Below are positions 1 to 7,277 of a stretch of 34,513 nt of DNA, piece after piece; positions within the stretch are counted from its first letter, which is position 1; each line of letters begins with the position of its first letter. Source of the stretch: an uncultured Blautia sp. (GTDB lineage Bacteria; Bacillota; Clostridia; Lachnospirales; Lachnospiraceae). The position numbers and the translations under genes are program-made. A model generated the notes under the pieces. The model saw only the letters and a list, made by a program, of their open reading frames with translations. It was not told the origin of the DNA and did no database searches. The stretch lies in NCBI GenBank assembly GCA_944384185.1, contig CALWSM010000009.1, forward strand, positions 1-34,513, in the 5' to 3' direction.

Positions 1-554
1 AGTGGAAGGGAGCAGAGAGCGATCAGCAGAAGGGCTCCGGAGATCCCGAAAAGGAATCCCCAAAGGGACGGGGGAAGGAAGATGTTTTCTTCAAAGCTGC
101 CGCAAAGCTTCCGGCAGAGAAAAAGGATCAGCCACAGGAATAAATGATAGAAGAGCTGAATCTGATAAAAGGGCAGATAACAGTTCAGACCATGATGAAG
201 GAGATTGGTAAGGCCGTTCAGGCAAAACAGGTAGAAGACGGTGAGGGTAAAAAGGGAAAAGGCAAAGAAAAGCTTTTTCTGCCGGCTGCCGGAGTAGGAA
301 AGCAGGAGAAAAAGACAGAGAGGGACCTCCGCCATAGACAGCTCATAGAACCGGGAACCCCGGATAGAGATAAGGTCGAAAAGAACCAGCAGAAGTACTC
401 CGGCCAGGAAAAGGCCGCCCTGTATCCATTTTAAACAGGATCCAGGTTTTCCGAAGATACGGTTTAAAAGTGCGGTAAAAACACAAAGGGTTACCCCATA
501 CAGAAAAATATCAAATATAAAGTTCAGCGCTAAAGCGGCAGACGTAAGATTCAT
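1..554 (-). CDS. Sensor histidine kinase (GHKL type), membrane N-terminus, partial
   Basis: On the minus strand a frame opens at the ATG at 554-552 and stays open for 184 codons to the window edge. The product begins MNLTSAALALNF and is almost entirely hydrophobic, with about five or six predicted membrane helices, which fits the sensor half of a polytopic kinase. The catalytic HATPase part lies outside the window, so the kinase identity is inferred from position: the start codon overlaps the stop of the LytTR response regulator in an ATGA junction, the usual arrangement of AgrC/AgrA-like and VirS/VirR-like pairs. The tight overlap implies translational coupling. Plus-strand frames over this stretch are low-complexity, charged shadows. 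Being coding is nearly certain; the GHKL assignment is likely but not shown. Confidence 0.8.
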   Translation of the reverse strand, partial: MNLTSAALALNFIFDIFLYGVTLCVFTALLNRIFGKPGSCLKWIQGGLFLAGVLLLVLFDLISIRGSRFYELSMAEVPLCLFLLLSYSGSRQKKLFFAFSLFTLTVFYLFCLNGLTNLLHHGLNCYLPFYQIQLFYHLFLWLILFLCRKLCGSFEENIFLPPSLWGFLFGISGALLLIALCSLP

Positions 555-1258
555 TGCCCCCACCTTCCTTTCAGGTATTGCAGATGCTTTTCTTTTGCTT
601 CTTTCCGGAAGCTTTTGCTTACTGGAATTTCCTCACCGTTTCTGAGAATGATGGCAGTATCCCTGGAAGCCCGGATATATTCGGGATTCACTACATAGGA
701 TTTGTGGCACTGGAAAAATCCTCCGGGTAAAAGCTGTTCCTTCAGGCTTTCCAGCTTTCCGTAGAAAGTATATTCTCCCAATACTGTATGGAGATGGATC
801 TTCCGAAGGTCCCCTTCCAGATACAGGATCTCACCCCAGGGAATCTCATATAAGGTCTGCCGGATACGGAAGGTGAGCCGTTTGTCATGAAGCCGGAGAA
901 ATTCCATGGCTTCCCCCAGGACCTTAAAAAAAGCTTCTTTTTTCACTGGCTTGATCAGGAAACGGAAGGGCAGCACCTGAAAAACTTCGTAGACATATTC
1001 TTTGTAATCAGTCACAAAAACGATCAGAGCTTTCTGATCTTTCTTGCGGATCCGGGCGCAGGTCCGGATCCCGTCGATCCCCGGAAGAGAAATATCCATA
1101 AAATACAGAGAAAAATAGTTTTTTCCTTTTTCCATATAATCCAGCAGTTCCTCCCCGGAAGAAAAAATTTCCCATTCCAGGTCTGCCGGATATTCTTCCA
1201 GATAACTTTCCAGAAGAGACTGGGTTTTTATATCGTCTTCGCACACTGCAATTTTCAT
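551..1258 (-). CDS. LytTR-family response regulator
   Basis: This 235-residue protein has a CheY-like receiver domain at about 1-120 and a LytTR DNA-binding domain at about 130-230. The acidic pocket is D8/D9, the phospho-acceptor is D55 in YFMDISLPG, and the conserved lysine is in FLIKPVKK. The second half has the LytTR features LYLEGDLRKIHLHT, FFQCHKSYVVNPEYI and a final PVSKSF. Family members bind pairs of short direct repeats and often control peptide signalling, bacteriocins or cell-surface genes. The gene is first in an operon with the overlapping sensor kinase. A candidate sigma-A promoter lies at 1295-1323 and a possible LytTR repeat pair at 1337-1366. A GAGG ribosome site precedes the ATG at 1258. 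Confidence 0.93.
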   Translation of the reverse strand: MKIAVCEDDIKTQSLLESYLEEYPADLEWEIFSSGEELLDYMEKGKNYFSLYFMDISLPGIDGIRTCARIRKKDQKALIVFVTDYKEYVYEVFQVLPFRFLIKPVKKEAFFKVLGEAMEFLRLHDKRLTFRIRQTLYEIPWGEILYLEGDLRKIHLHTVLGEYTFYGKLESLKEQLLPGGFFQCHKSYVVNPEYIRASRDTAIILRNGEEIPVSKSFRKEAKEKHLQYLKGRWGQ

Positions 1259-1294
1259 AAGTCATACCTCATCTGTCCTCTATTCATATGTATC

Positions 1295-1323
1295 ATTATA
1301 TAAACAGCCGGGAAATTTCTCAA
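1295..1323 (-). promoter_or_regulatory. Sigma-A promoter of the LytTR two-component operon
   Basis: Read on the minus strand, a -35 TTGAGA (1323-1318) and a -10 TATAAT (1300-1295) are separated by 17 bp. The expected start lies about 30 nt before the response regulator's ATG. Confidence 0.65.
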
Positions 1324-1336
1324 CAGGATTTCCCCG

Positions 1337-1366
1337 CCGGTTCTGTCAACTTTTCCGCCAGTTCTT
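1337..1366. promoter_or_regulatory. Candidate LytTR binding repeats
   Basis: CCGGTTCTG (1337-1345) and CCAGTTCTT (1358-1366) are 9-bp direct repeats offset by 21 bp, so that they lie on the same DNA face with a 12-bp gap. This is the geometry of LytTR sites, which have a GTT core. They sit between the regulator's promoter and the divergent gene at 1431, about 30 bp before a TACACT -10-like box at 1398-1403. The match to the published AgrA-type consensus is only partial. Confidence 0.4.
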
Positions 1367-1430
1367 ACAATTAAAAAAATCTTCTGCTTTTTCTCTGTAC
1401 ACTGAAAGAAAAAAAGGAGGTTTTTCATAT

Positions 1431-1841
1431 ATGAGGATCAAAAAATCTATGGGAAAATGGACGCTTGCCGCCCTGGGGGCATATGAGCTTACCTTGATCG
1501 GTATTTCCCTTACACCTGTGGCAGGAAAAGGCGCCGGCTTCGGTGAACCGGCTATGTGGAGGAATCTGGTTCTTATTGCCGCTTTTTATCTGATCCCTCT
1601 TGTCTTTTATTATCTTCATATAGAGGCTATGCGGTATATCTTGGGGGCAGTGGTGATCTTCTGGACCATTCCGATCCCTTTTATCATACTGATATCCGGA
1701 GGGCTGTTTTTATACTCCAGTTTTCAGGGGGATTCTTATACCTCTATGCTGTATCTGGCGGCTATGTGTATGGCTGGGGCAAGTCTGCTGCTCCAGATCC
1801 TCTGGTGCAGAAACTGTCTGAGAAAAAAGAAGTTCATATGA
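1431..1841 (+). CDS. Small four-helix membrane protein of unknown function
   Basis: The 136-residue product has a basic N-terminus (MRIKKSMGKW) and four predicted membrane helices at about 10-30, 45-63, 67-92 and 103-124, and ends in a basic tail (RNCLRKKKFI). I recognise no family motif. A strong GGAGG site at 1416-1420 supports the ATG at 1431. It is divergent from the LytTR system, and possible LytTR boxes lie about 65 bp upstream, so it may be a target or accessory of that system; this is inference. Its length would allow a small immunity or stress-response membrane protein, but nothing in the sequence decides this. It is followed by an 89-bp gap before the carboxypeptidase, so it is probably transcribed alone. 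Confidence 0.75.
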   Translation: MRIKKSMGKWTLAALGAYELTLIGISLTPVAGKGAGFGEPAMWRNLVLIAAFYLIPLVFYYLHIEAMRYILGAVVIFWTIPIPFIILISGGLFLYSSFQGDSYTSMLYLAAMCMAGASLLLQILWCRNCLRKKKFI

Positions 1842-1930
1842 ATTTAATACATTTTTAATCATATCGCCCTTTTTCAGTGACATTTTTATTCTATAATAGG
1901 GAAGTTAATGGAAAGGGATGAACGATAAGC

Positions 1931-2968
1931 ATGAGTAAAAATATAAAGCCAAGAAAGAAAAGAAGATTATACTTCGCACTGGAAATCGGGGCTTTTTTGA
2001 TTCTGATCCTGCTGGTGGGAACCTTGTTTCTGGTTCAGCGCAACCATATGGCGAAAGAAGCTGCCCTAGAAGCCGACAGGATCCAGGCAGAGCTGGAAGC
2101 TGAGAGGGAAAGAGAAGAAGCCGAAAAGATAGATCTGTCCGGTCTGTACAGCACCAGTGCGATATTATTGGATCTGGATGCTGGAGAGGTTCTGGCAGAA
2201 AAAAATTCCGGTCAGATCATTTATCCGGCTTCTCTTACAAAAATGATGACTGTATTGGTTGCTCTGGAAAATATAGGAGATACCAGCGCACTGGTAACAT
2301 TGAGTGAGGATATTTTCCCGCCATTGCACAATGAAGACGCTTCTATGGCTGGCTTTGAACCGGGAGAAACGGCTTCTTATAAAGACCTTCTGTACGGTGC
2401 TCTTCTGCCTTCAGGGGGAGAGTGCTGCGTGGCTCTTGCAAGAAATATCGCAGGCTCCGAGGAAGCCTTTGCGGAAAAAATGAACGAAAAAGCTGCCGGC
2501 CTTGGGCTGCGGCATACGCACTTTACAAATACTACAGGCCTCCCGGGCGTTGATCACTATTCCAGCGCTGAAGACATGGCGAAGATCCTTCAGGAAGCCC
2601 TGAAAAACCAGACCTTCCGTGAGATCTTTACCACAAAGACCTACAGTGTGGCGCCTACGAACCTGCATCCTCAGGGATTTACCTTTCACAGCTCTATGTT
2701 TGAGACCATGGAAAAAACAGGAATCCAGGATTCCTACATACAGGGTGGTAAGACGGGATTTACTTTAGACGCAGGCCTGTGTCTGGCAAGTCTGGGAGAG
2801 GTAAACGGAAAGTCTTATGTTTTAGTTACCGCTCATGCAGAGGGAAACCATGATACGGAGCCCTATCATATTTTAGACGCTGTGTCTGTTTATAATCAGA
2901 TAGCAGAGAAGATCCAGCCGGAAAAGGAAAGCGTTGCTGCTGAAACCGGGTCAGAGTCCGGAGAATAA
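1931..2968 (+). CDS. D-alanyl-D-alanine carboxypeptidase family (peptidase S11), N-terminally anchored
   Basis: This 345-residue protein belongs to the DacA/PBP5 serine peptidase family, which trims the terminal D-Ala of peptidoglycan stem peptides outside the membrane. It has a basic start, a membrane anchor at about 16-34, a Glu-rich helix at 40-66 that is probably a spacer, and the penicillin-binding fold from about 70. Catalytic motifs are SLTK (S101, K104), SGG (S161) and KTG (274-276). The second motif is normally SxN, so the Asn is replaced here. The C-terminal beta domain and amphipathic anchor of classical PBP5 are missing; anchoring is at the N-terminus instead. An AAGGG-type ribosome site lies before the ATG at 1931, and a TATAAT box at 1892-1897 is a possible -10 without a clear -35. 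Whether it cleaves or only binds D-Ala-D-Ala is uncertain. Confidence 0.9.
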   Translation: MSKNIKPRKKRRLYFALEIGAFLILILLVGTLFLVQRNHMAKEAALEADRIQAELEAEREREEAEKIDLSGLYSTSAILLDLDAGEVLAEKNSGQIIYPASLTKMMTVLVALENIGDTSALVTLSEDIFPPLHNEDASMAGFEPGETASYKDLLYGALLPSGGECCVALARNIAGSEEAFAEKMNEKAAGLGLRHTHFTNTTGLPGVDHYSSAEDMAKILQEALKNQTFREIFTTKTYSVAPTNLHPQGFTFHSSMFETMEKTGIQDSYIQGGKTGFTLDAGLCLASLGEVNGKSYVLVTAHAEGNHDTEPYHILDAVSVYNQIAEKIQPEKESVAAETGSESGE

Positions 2969-3042
2969 GATCTATACAGTAGTCCGTACCCAGACTGGTA
3001 TCTATAGTGAGAGGATAGTTTGGAGAAAATCCGGATATCCTA

Positions 3043-3071
3043 TTGAAAAGAGAATTGGTTCAGGGTATGCT
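3043..3071 (+). promoter_or_regulatory. Sigma-A promoter of the GPP34-like gene
   Basis: TTGAAA (3043-3048) and TATGCT (3066-3071) are separated by 17 bp, about 50 nt before the ATG at 3120. This implies that the gene is transcribed separately from the carboxypeptidase. Confidence 0.55.
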
Positions 3072-3119
3072 ATATAGTAAAGAACTACAGTGTATTTGGC
3101 CGGAGGAGGAATCCATTTT

Positions 3120-3785
3120 ATGAAAGAGTTAAGTCTGACTCAGAAATTTTTTATCTGCACAGTAAATGAAAAAGGAAATTTTTCCAGCTATGACCAGGTG
3201 CCGGTGGCCTGCCTGATCGCAGCCGGGGTACTGGAAATGTATATGGGAGAGTGCATCTCCCTGGAAAAAAAGAGACTGTCCGTAACAGCTGAATTGCCGG
3301 AAGTAATGGGATATCTGCAGTCTCTTTATGATATGATCGGACAGGAAAGCGCCAGCCGGGGCAAACCGGTCAAGGCAGATAAGATCGTAGAAAAATATAC
3401 AAGAGCTTTCACGGATAAAAAACTCAGAGAACTTACGGATTCGATTGCCCAGTCTCTGGCAGAGAAAGACTTATCGTCAGAAAAAGCAGAAATGGGGAAA
3501 TACCAGCCTCGGAAGGAAGAGATTTTTGACATAACGGATAATCTTCGTACAGAATTGCTGAGAAATGACCTGCCTTCCAAAGACGCCATTGTTTTCGCTG
3601 ACCTGCTGGATCGGGCGGGCCATTTAAGGGTATACCTTTCTAAATATGAGATGAAAGAATTAAAAAAACGGCTCAATGAAATCCGGAAAAATAAAGAGGA
3701 GTCTGCTGTTAAGAAAGCCATACGGCAGATTGATGAACTGGTGGACACTCTGGTTTCCGCAGGCAGTATTTTTTCAGATATTTGA
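3120..3785 (+). CDS. GPP34 (GOLPH3-like) family protein, probable
   Basis: The 221-residue product is soluble and helical. It begins KELSLTQKFFICTVNEKG, like the opening LTLxEExLLLxLNxxG of GPP34 proteins, followed by a hydrophobic helix containing ACLIAAGVLEMYM. Near residues 155-190 it has the pattern AIVFADLLDRAGHLRVYLSK and then a basic helix. In eukaryotes the fold binds phosphoinositides at the Golgi; the bacterial role is unknown, so I assign none beyond the fold. The ATG at 3120 is chosen over a GTG 30 nt upstream because GGAGGAGGA at 3102-3110 lies 9 nt before it. It has its own candidate promoter and is followed 54 nt later by the nucleosidase gene. The fold assignment is from pattern only and could be wrong. 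Confidence 0.55.
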   Translation: MKELSLTQKFFICTVNEKGNFSSYDQVPVACLIAAGVLEMYMGECISLEKKRLSVTAELPEVMGYLQSLYDMIGQESASRGKPVKADKIVEKYTRAFTDKKLRELTDSIAQSLAEKDLSSEKAEMGKYQPRKEEIFDITDNLRTELLRNDLPSKDAIVFADLLDRAGHLRVYLSKYEMKELKKRLNEIRKNKEESAVKKAIRQIDELVDTLVSAGSIFSDI

Positions 3786-3839
3786 CGCCTGGTATATGTT
3801 TTAAAGATTAAAAATAGATAAACACAGGGGGATAAAGCC

Positions 3840-4541
3840 ATGAGGATCGGCATTATATGTGCGGGGGACGAGGAGCTTTCCCCCTTTTTGTCTTTGCTGA
3901 AAGATTGTAAGATAACGGAAAAAGCCATGTTGAAGTTTTATACAGGGCAGATTGCCGGTGCGGAAGTTACAGCTCTCTTTTCCGGAGTGTGTAAGGTAAA
4001 CGCCGCCATAGGAGCACAGCTTCTGCTGGATGTGTTTGGTGTGGATATGATCATAAATTCCGGGACGGCAGGGGGAATGGATCCGCATCTTGAAATATTG
4101 GATACTGTAATTTCTACAGAAGTCTGTTATCATGATGTGGCGCCGGATATCCTGACAGAGTTTCATCCGTGGATGGAATCTGTATTTTTTGCAGCGGATC
4201 CCAAACTGATAAGCCTGTCCAGAACCGCCGTTGAAAAACTCACACCTGCCGGGAAAGTGATCTGGGGGCGGATGGTAACCGGAGAATCCTTCATAACCGA
4301 TGAAGGACGGCAAAAGATCATTGAAGAGTTCGCACCTTTGACAGTGGATATGGAAACGGCTAGTATCGCCCATGTGTGCTATGTAAATCATGTGCCGTTT
4401 ATCGCAATCCGCTGTATCACAGACACCGCAGAACACAGCGGAGTGGATAACTTTGATGAGAACTGTGCAAAAGCCTCCGCTATTGCCAGGGATATCACAG
4501 TCGCTTTGTTAACGGAAATTGGGAACGTATATTGCGAGTAA
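3840..4541 (+). CDS. mtnN: 5'-methylthioadenosine/S-adenosylhomocysteine nucleosidase
   Basis: The protein cleaves the N-glycosidic bond of MTA, SAH and 5'-deoxyadenosine, clearing by-products of SAM reactions and feeding methionine salvage and autoinducer-2 synthesis. At 233 residues it has the usual length. The phosphorylase-like start MRIGIICAGDEEL places the conserved acid at E12. NSGTAGGMD is the glycine-rich loop, VDMETASIAHVC carries the substrate-binding M171/E172 pair, and IRCITDTA holds the general acid D195. An AGGGGGAT ribosome site precedes the ATG. No luxS or methionine gene is adjacent. A perfect 9-bp inverted repeat lies 31 bp downstream. Transcription may read through from the preceding gene, 54 nt upstream. 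Confidence 0.93.
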   Translation: MRIGIICAGDEELSPFLSLLKDCKITEKAMLKFYTGQIAGAEVTALFSGVCKVNAAIGAQLLLDVFGVDMIINSGTAGGMDPHLEILDTVISTEVCYHDVAPDILTEFHPWMESVFFAADPKLISLSRTAVEKLTPAGKVIWGRMVTGESFITDEGRQKIIEEFAPLTVDMETASIAHVCYVNHVPFIAIRCITDTAEHSGVDNFDENCAKASAIARDITVALLTEIGNVYCE

Positions 4542-4564
4542 ATGATATTCGCTACATAAGAATG

Positions 4565-4732
4565 TTAAAATACCTGCGGTCGGTGAGAATATGACCGCAG
4601 GACGCTTATCCATACTTTTTGATCCGCTTCTACGGCTTCTGCCTTTTCAGGATCGTAATCAAGACTTTGCTCATATCTAAAATTTCCCTTGTAACCTTTT
4701 AGGGCTGTTCCTTGTCTAACAGTTAAACAGAC
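4565..4732 (-). pseudogene. Protein-like frame with no start, possible gene remnant
   Basis: On the minus strand a frame ending in TAA at 4567-4565 reads like the end of a real protein, with segments LKGYKGNFRYEQSLDYD, PEKAEAVEADQKVWIS and VLRSYSHRPQVF. It has no plausible start codon or ribosome site: upstream it runs into the ECF sigma promoter region and becomes generic hydrophobic sequence. The acidic, codon-like composition suggests the 3' remnant of a lost gene, perhaps from a former mobile or regulatory element; I do not recognise the family. It could also be chance in a 221-bp gap. The hairpin at 4573-4601 overlaps its end. Confidence 0.3.
4573..4601. terminator. Hairpin after mtnN, possible terminator
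   Basis: CCTGCGGTC (4573-4581) and GACCGCAGG (4593-4601) form a perfect 9-bp GC-rich stem with an 11-nt loop. The nearest T run (4616-4620) is 15 nt away, so this is an atypical terminator or another RNA structure. Confidence 0.45.
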
Positions 4733-4739
4733 ATATAAA
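4690..4739 (+). promoter_or_regulatory. Candidate promoters of the ECF sigma operon
   Basis: Two readings are possible. TTGTCT (4712-4717) with TATAAA (4734-4739) at 16 bp is a reasonable sigma-A promoter. TGTAACC (4690-4696) followed about 17 bp later by GTCTAA resembles the AAC/GTC signature of ECF promoters and would fit autoregulation. A short inverted repeat, TGTCT...AGACA, spans 4713-4733. Confidence 0.35.
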
Positions 4740-4762
4740 ATGTCTATGAGAAGGAGGCAGAA

Positions 4763-5335
4763 ATGGATGAAAGATTAAACCTGGTCCGAAGGGCTGTCCG
4801 GAGAAAACCGGGAGCTTTTGAAACGTTGATGGAACAGGAGAAAGAGTATCTTTACAAAATGGCATTTCTCTATTGCAGGGAAGAGCAGATGGCCCTGGAT
4901 ACAGTAGCAGAAACAGTTGCAAAGGCCTATGCAGGTATCGGCAAACTGAAGAAGCCGGAATACTTCCGGACCTGGCTGACCAGGATCCTGATCAATGAAG
5001 CTTTAAGAGCAAAAGAGAAATCCGGAAACTGGCTGCCCTGGGAGATGGCCGAACTACAGAAAGAGAATTCTATGGCTCCGGTCAGAGAGTATTCCAGGGA
5101 AGAAATCCTGGATCTGAGAAATGCATTGCAAAGACTTCCTGAGGAATTTCGAGAGCTGATTCTGATGAAATATTTCTATGAACTTTCTATTAAAGAAATT
5201 TCTCAGATTACAGGCAGCAGCGAGGGAGCAGTCCGGACACGTTTATGCAGAATACGAAAGTTACTAAAAAAAGATTTAGAAGGCTCTGTCCGGCAGGAAC
5301 CAGCGCCGATGTCGGATCGATGCCCGGGAAGATGA
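4763..5335 (+). CDS. ECF-type RNA polymerase sigma factor
   Basis: The 190-residue protein has only sigma regions 2 and 4, as in extracytoplasmic-function sigma factors. Region 2 spans about 12-85: AFETLMEQEKEYLYKMAFLY, the -10 recognition helix around ALDTVAETVAKAY, and YFRTWLTRILINEALR. Region 4 spans about 118-172, with ALQRLPEEFRELILMKYF and the helix-turn-helix LSIKEISQITGSSEGAVRTR. It would direct polymerase to stress promoters when released by its anti-sigma. The gene for a DUF4179 membrane protein starts 25 nt downstream, the standard pairing in Clostridia. An AAGGAGG site precedes the ATG. The inducing signal cannot be told from sequence; cell-envelope stress is the usual guess. Confidence 0.93.
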   Translation: MDERLNLVRRAVRRKPGAFETLMEQEKEYLYKMAFLYCREEQMALDTVAETVAKAYAGIGKLKKPEYFRTWLTRILINEALRAKEKSGNWLPWEMAELQKENSMAPVREYSREEILDLRNALQRLPEEFRELILMKYFYELSIKEISQITGSSEGAVRTRLCRIRKLLKKDLEGSVRQEPAPMSDRCPGR

Positions 5336-5359
5336 AATGAAGAGGAAAGGAAAGAAGCA

Positions 5360-6598
5360 ATGAAGAAAATCGAATTAGATTCTATAGCGATTCCCCAATC
5401 CCTTGACCTGGCCGTGAAAAAAGGGATCCAAAAGGGAAAACAAGAGTTGAAGAAAAAGCAAAGAAGAAAAATCTTTTTCAGCACTTCTGCCGCCGCCGCA
5501 GTACTTCTTGTCTTTGCCGGATACTGCGGGGCCAACCCGGCGTTTGCCAAAGACCTTCCCATGATAGGCGGGATTTTTCAGGAACTTCAGGATAAAAGCC
5601 GGATTACCGGAGACTGGGCCCAGAATGGAGAAAATCTCAGTGAACCTTTGGAAACACCGGAAAAAAGCGAAGAAGAACTCCTTCAGGAAATGTATGCAAA
5701 ATACGGAGACGAAGCCGGAAATATCCGGATCACTCCGGTAGAAGTATTTTGCGACGGAACCAGCCTGTATCTGACCTTAAGACTGGAAAATGTGGAAGAA
5801 AAGGGCTTTGGAGAACTTATGAAGATGGGAGATGCTGGAGAATATGCGGACATGCAGATAAACGGAAATCTTCGATATAAGGATATGGAGCAGAACTTTT
5901 CTGTCTGGATGACGGTGACCCAAAAGGACAGCCATGTGGTAGAAGGCATGGTCCAGATACCTTTTGACCAGCCTGTGGAAGCCGAAGAAGAGGGAAGTTT
6001 CCAGATGGAGATCCGGCTCCTGGCCTGGAACGATTCCTCCAGAACAGCCCAGCCGGAAGCATTTGCAGATATGCAGGACACCCGGTACTGTCTGATCAGT
6101 CAGCAGGTATGGAATCTGGAAATCCCTGTTTCTATAGATGGAACCAGAACGCAGAGATATACCGTGAAGCAGACAGGAGAGAAAGGCTTTGGCCTGGAAG
6201 AAATCCTGGTAAGCCCTTATGACATCAAAGTAAAGCAGATCCGTCCTCAGATGGACAGCCGGGAAAAAGATACCTTTTATCTGGAGTGTCTGAAAAATCT
6301 GAAGGAAGTTACCGGTATTGACGGATATGCCACTTATGAGGAGGATAAGCACCTTGGTCTGGAGTGGCCTCTGGACAGTGTATTGCTGGCCTTTGACCAG
6401 GATGGGGAGCCCCTGGAATGGACGGATTCTTCAGGTGTAGACGGATATGATGTGTTCAGTACAAAGCAGAAGAACATTACCAGGCTGTATCTGTATCAGC
6501 TTCCGGATTTCGGAGGATATACGGTAATGAAGGACCAGGAAAACGCCGGGAAGCTGGCTCTGTTCAGCTATGAGCTGGAAATCCTGGATGAGCCTTAA
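5360..6598 (+). CDS. DUF4179 domain protein, probable membrane anti-sigma factor
   Basis: The 412-residue product has a short basic cytoplasmic N-terminus (about 1-37), one membrane helix at about 38-55 (STSAAAAVLLVFAGYCGA) and a large extracytoplasmic part. Just after the helix comes the DUF4179 hallmark NPAFAKDLPMIGGIFQEL, followed by beta-rich sequence to the end. DUF4179 proteins are regularly encoded directly after ECF sigma genes and are taken to be anti-sigma factors whose outer domain senses the signal. The cytoplasmic segment is short (about 37 residues) with a Lys-rich stretch and no obvious zinc motif (HxxxCxxC), so it is not a ZAS-type anti-sigma. It is co-transcribed with the sigma gene. 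No protease gene for regulated cleavage is adjacent, although a site-2-protease-family gene lies at 19881. Confidence 0.82.
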   Translation: MKKIELDSIAIPQSLDLAVKKGIQKGKQELKKKQRRKIFFSTSAAAAVLLVFAGYCGANPAFAKDLPMIGGIFQELQDKSRITGDWAQNGENLSEPLETPEKSEEELLQEMYAKYGDEAGNIRITPVEVFCDGTSLYLTLRLENVEEKGFGELMKMGDAGEYADMQINGNLRYKDMEQNFSVWMTVTQKDSHVVEGMVQIPFDQPVEAEEEGSFQMEIRLLAWNDSSRTAQPEAFADMQDTRYCLISQQVWNLEIPVSIDGTRTQRYTVKQTGEKGFGLEEILVSPYDIKVKQIRPQMDSREKDTFYLECLKNLKEVTGIDGYATYEEDKHLGLEWPLDSVLLAFDQDGEPLEWTDSSGVDGYDVFSTKQKNITRLYLYQLPDFGGYTVMKDQENAGKLALFSYELEILDEP

Positions 6599-6625
6599 AT
6601 GTCGCTGGTATTTGAAGGTGACAAC

Positions 6626-6652
6626 TTGAAAATTTTTTCATTCTGATATAGT
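6626..6652 (+). promoter_or_regulatory. Weak promoter candidate for the HD-AEC pair
   Basis: TTGAAA (6626-6631) and TATAGT (6647-6652) are separated by 15 bp, shorter than optimal, 34 nt before the ATG at 6687. Confidence 0.3.
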
Positions 6653-6686
6653 ATATTCTTTAGATGAATTTACGGAGGCGAATGAA

Positions 6687-7277
6687 ATGAATACAAAGTT
6701 TAACCATGACAGCGCCCTGGAGCTGCTGAGAGAATATAATAAGGAGCCTTTTCATATCCTTCACGGACTGACGGTAGGAGCCTGTATGAAGTGGTTTGCC
6801 GAGGAGTTGGGCTATGGCGAGGAACAGGACTTCTGGGAGGTCTGCGGGATTCTTCACGATATTGATTTTGAAAGGTATCCGGAAGAACACTGTAAAAAAG
6901 CGGTAGCGCTTCTGGAAAATGCCGGGGCAGAGCCGGAAGTGATCCATGCGGTATGCAGCCACGGCTACGGAGAATGTTCCGATGTAAAGCCGGAGCATGA
7001 GATGGAAAAAGTACTGTTTGCCTGTGACGAGCTTACCGGACTGATCGGAGCAGCAGTGAAAATGCGTCCATCCAAAAGTGTTATGGATCTGGAAGTAAAG
7101 AGCCTGAAGAAAAAATTCAAGGATAAACGTTTTGCCGCAGGCTGTTCCAGAGAGATCATCACCAAGGGGGCGGAGCAGTTAGGCTGGAGCCTGGAAGAGC
7201 TGATGGAAAAAACCATCCTGGCTATGCGTTCCTGTGAAGAAAATATAAACTGTGAAATGGATAATCTGGGCTTATGA
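6687..7277 (+). CDS. HD-domain phosphohydrolase-like protein
   Basis: The 196-residue protein carries an HD metal-binding fold at about 20-120: H26 in PFHILHGLTV, the HD doublet H57/D58 in GILHDIDF, H92 in VCSHGYGE and D114 in ACDELTGL. That set (H...HD...H...D) is complete, so metal-dependent phosphohydrolase activity on a nucleotide or phosphate ester is plausible. This small stand-alone group often appears as an HDIG-domain hydrolase of unknown substrate. Its TGA overlaps the ATG of the AEC transporter (ATGA), so the two are translationally coupled and may act on and move related molecules; that link is inference. A GGAGGC-type ribosome site precedes the start. Confidence 0.85.
   Translation: MNTKFNHDSALELLREYNKEPFHILHGLTVGACMKWFAEELGYGEEQDFWEVCGILHDIDFERYPEEHCKKAVALLENAGAEPEVIHAVCSHGYGECSDVKPEHEMEKVLFACDELTGLIGAAVKMRPSKSVMDLEVKSLKKKFKDKRFAAGCSREIITKGAEQLGWSLEELMEKTILAMRSCEENINCEMDNLGL

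Noticed and set aside
2..434. Plus-strand reading frames of 69 and 96 codons
   Set aside because: They are charged, low-complexity and overlap a convincing hydrophobic minus-strand frame coupled to the response regulator.
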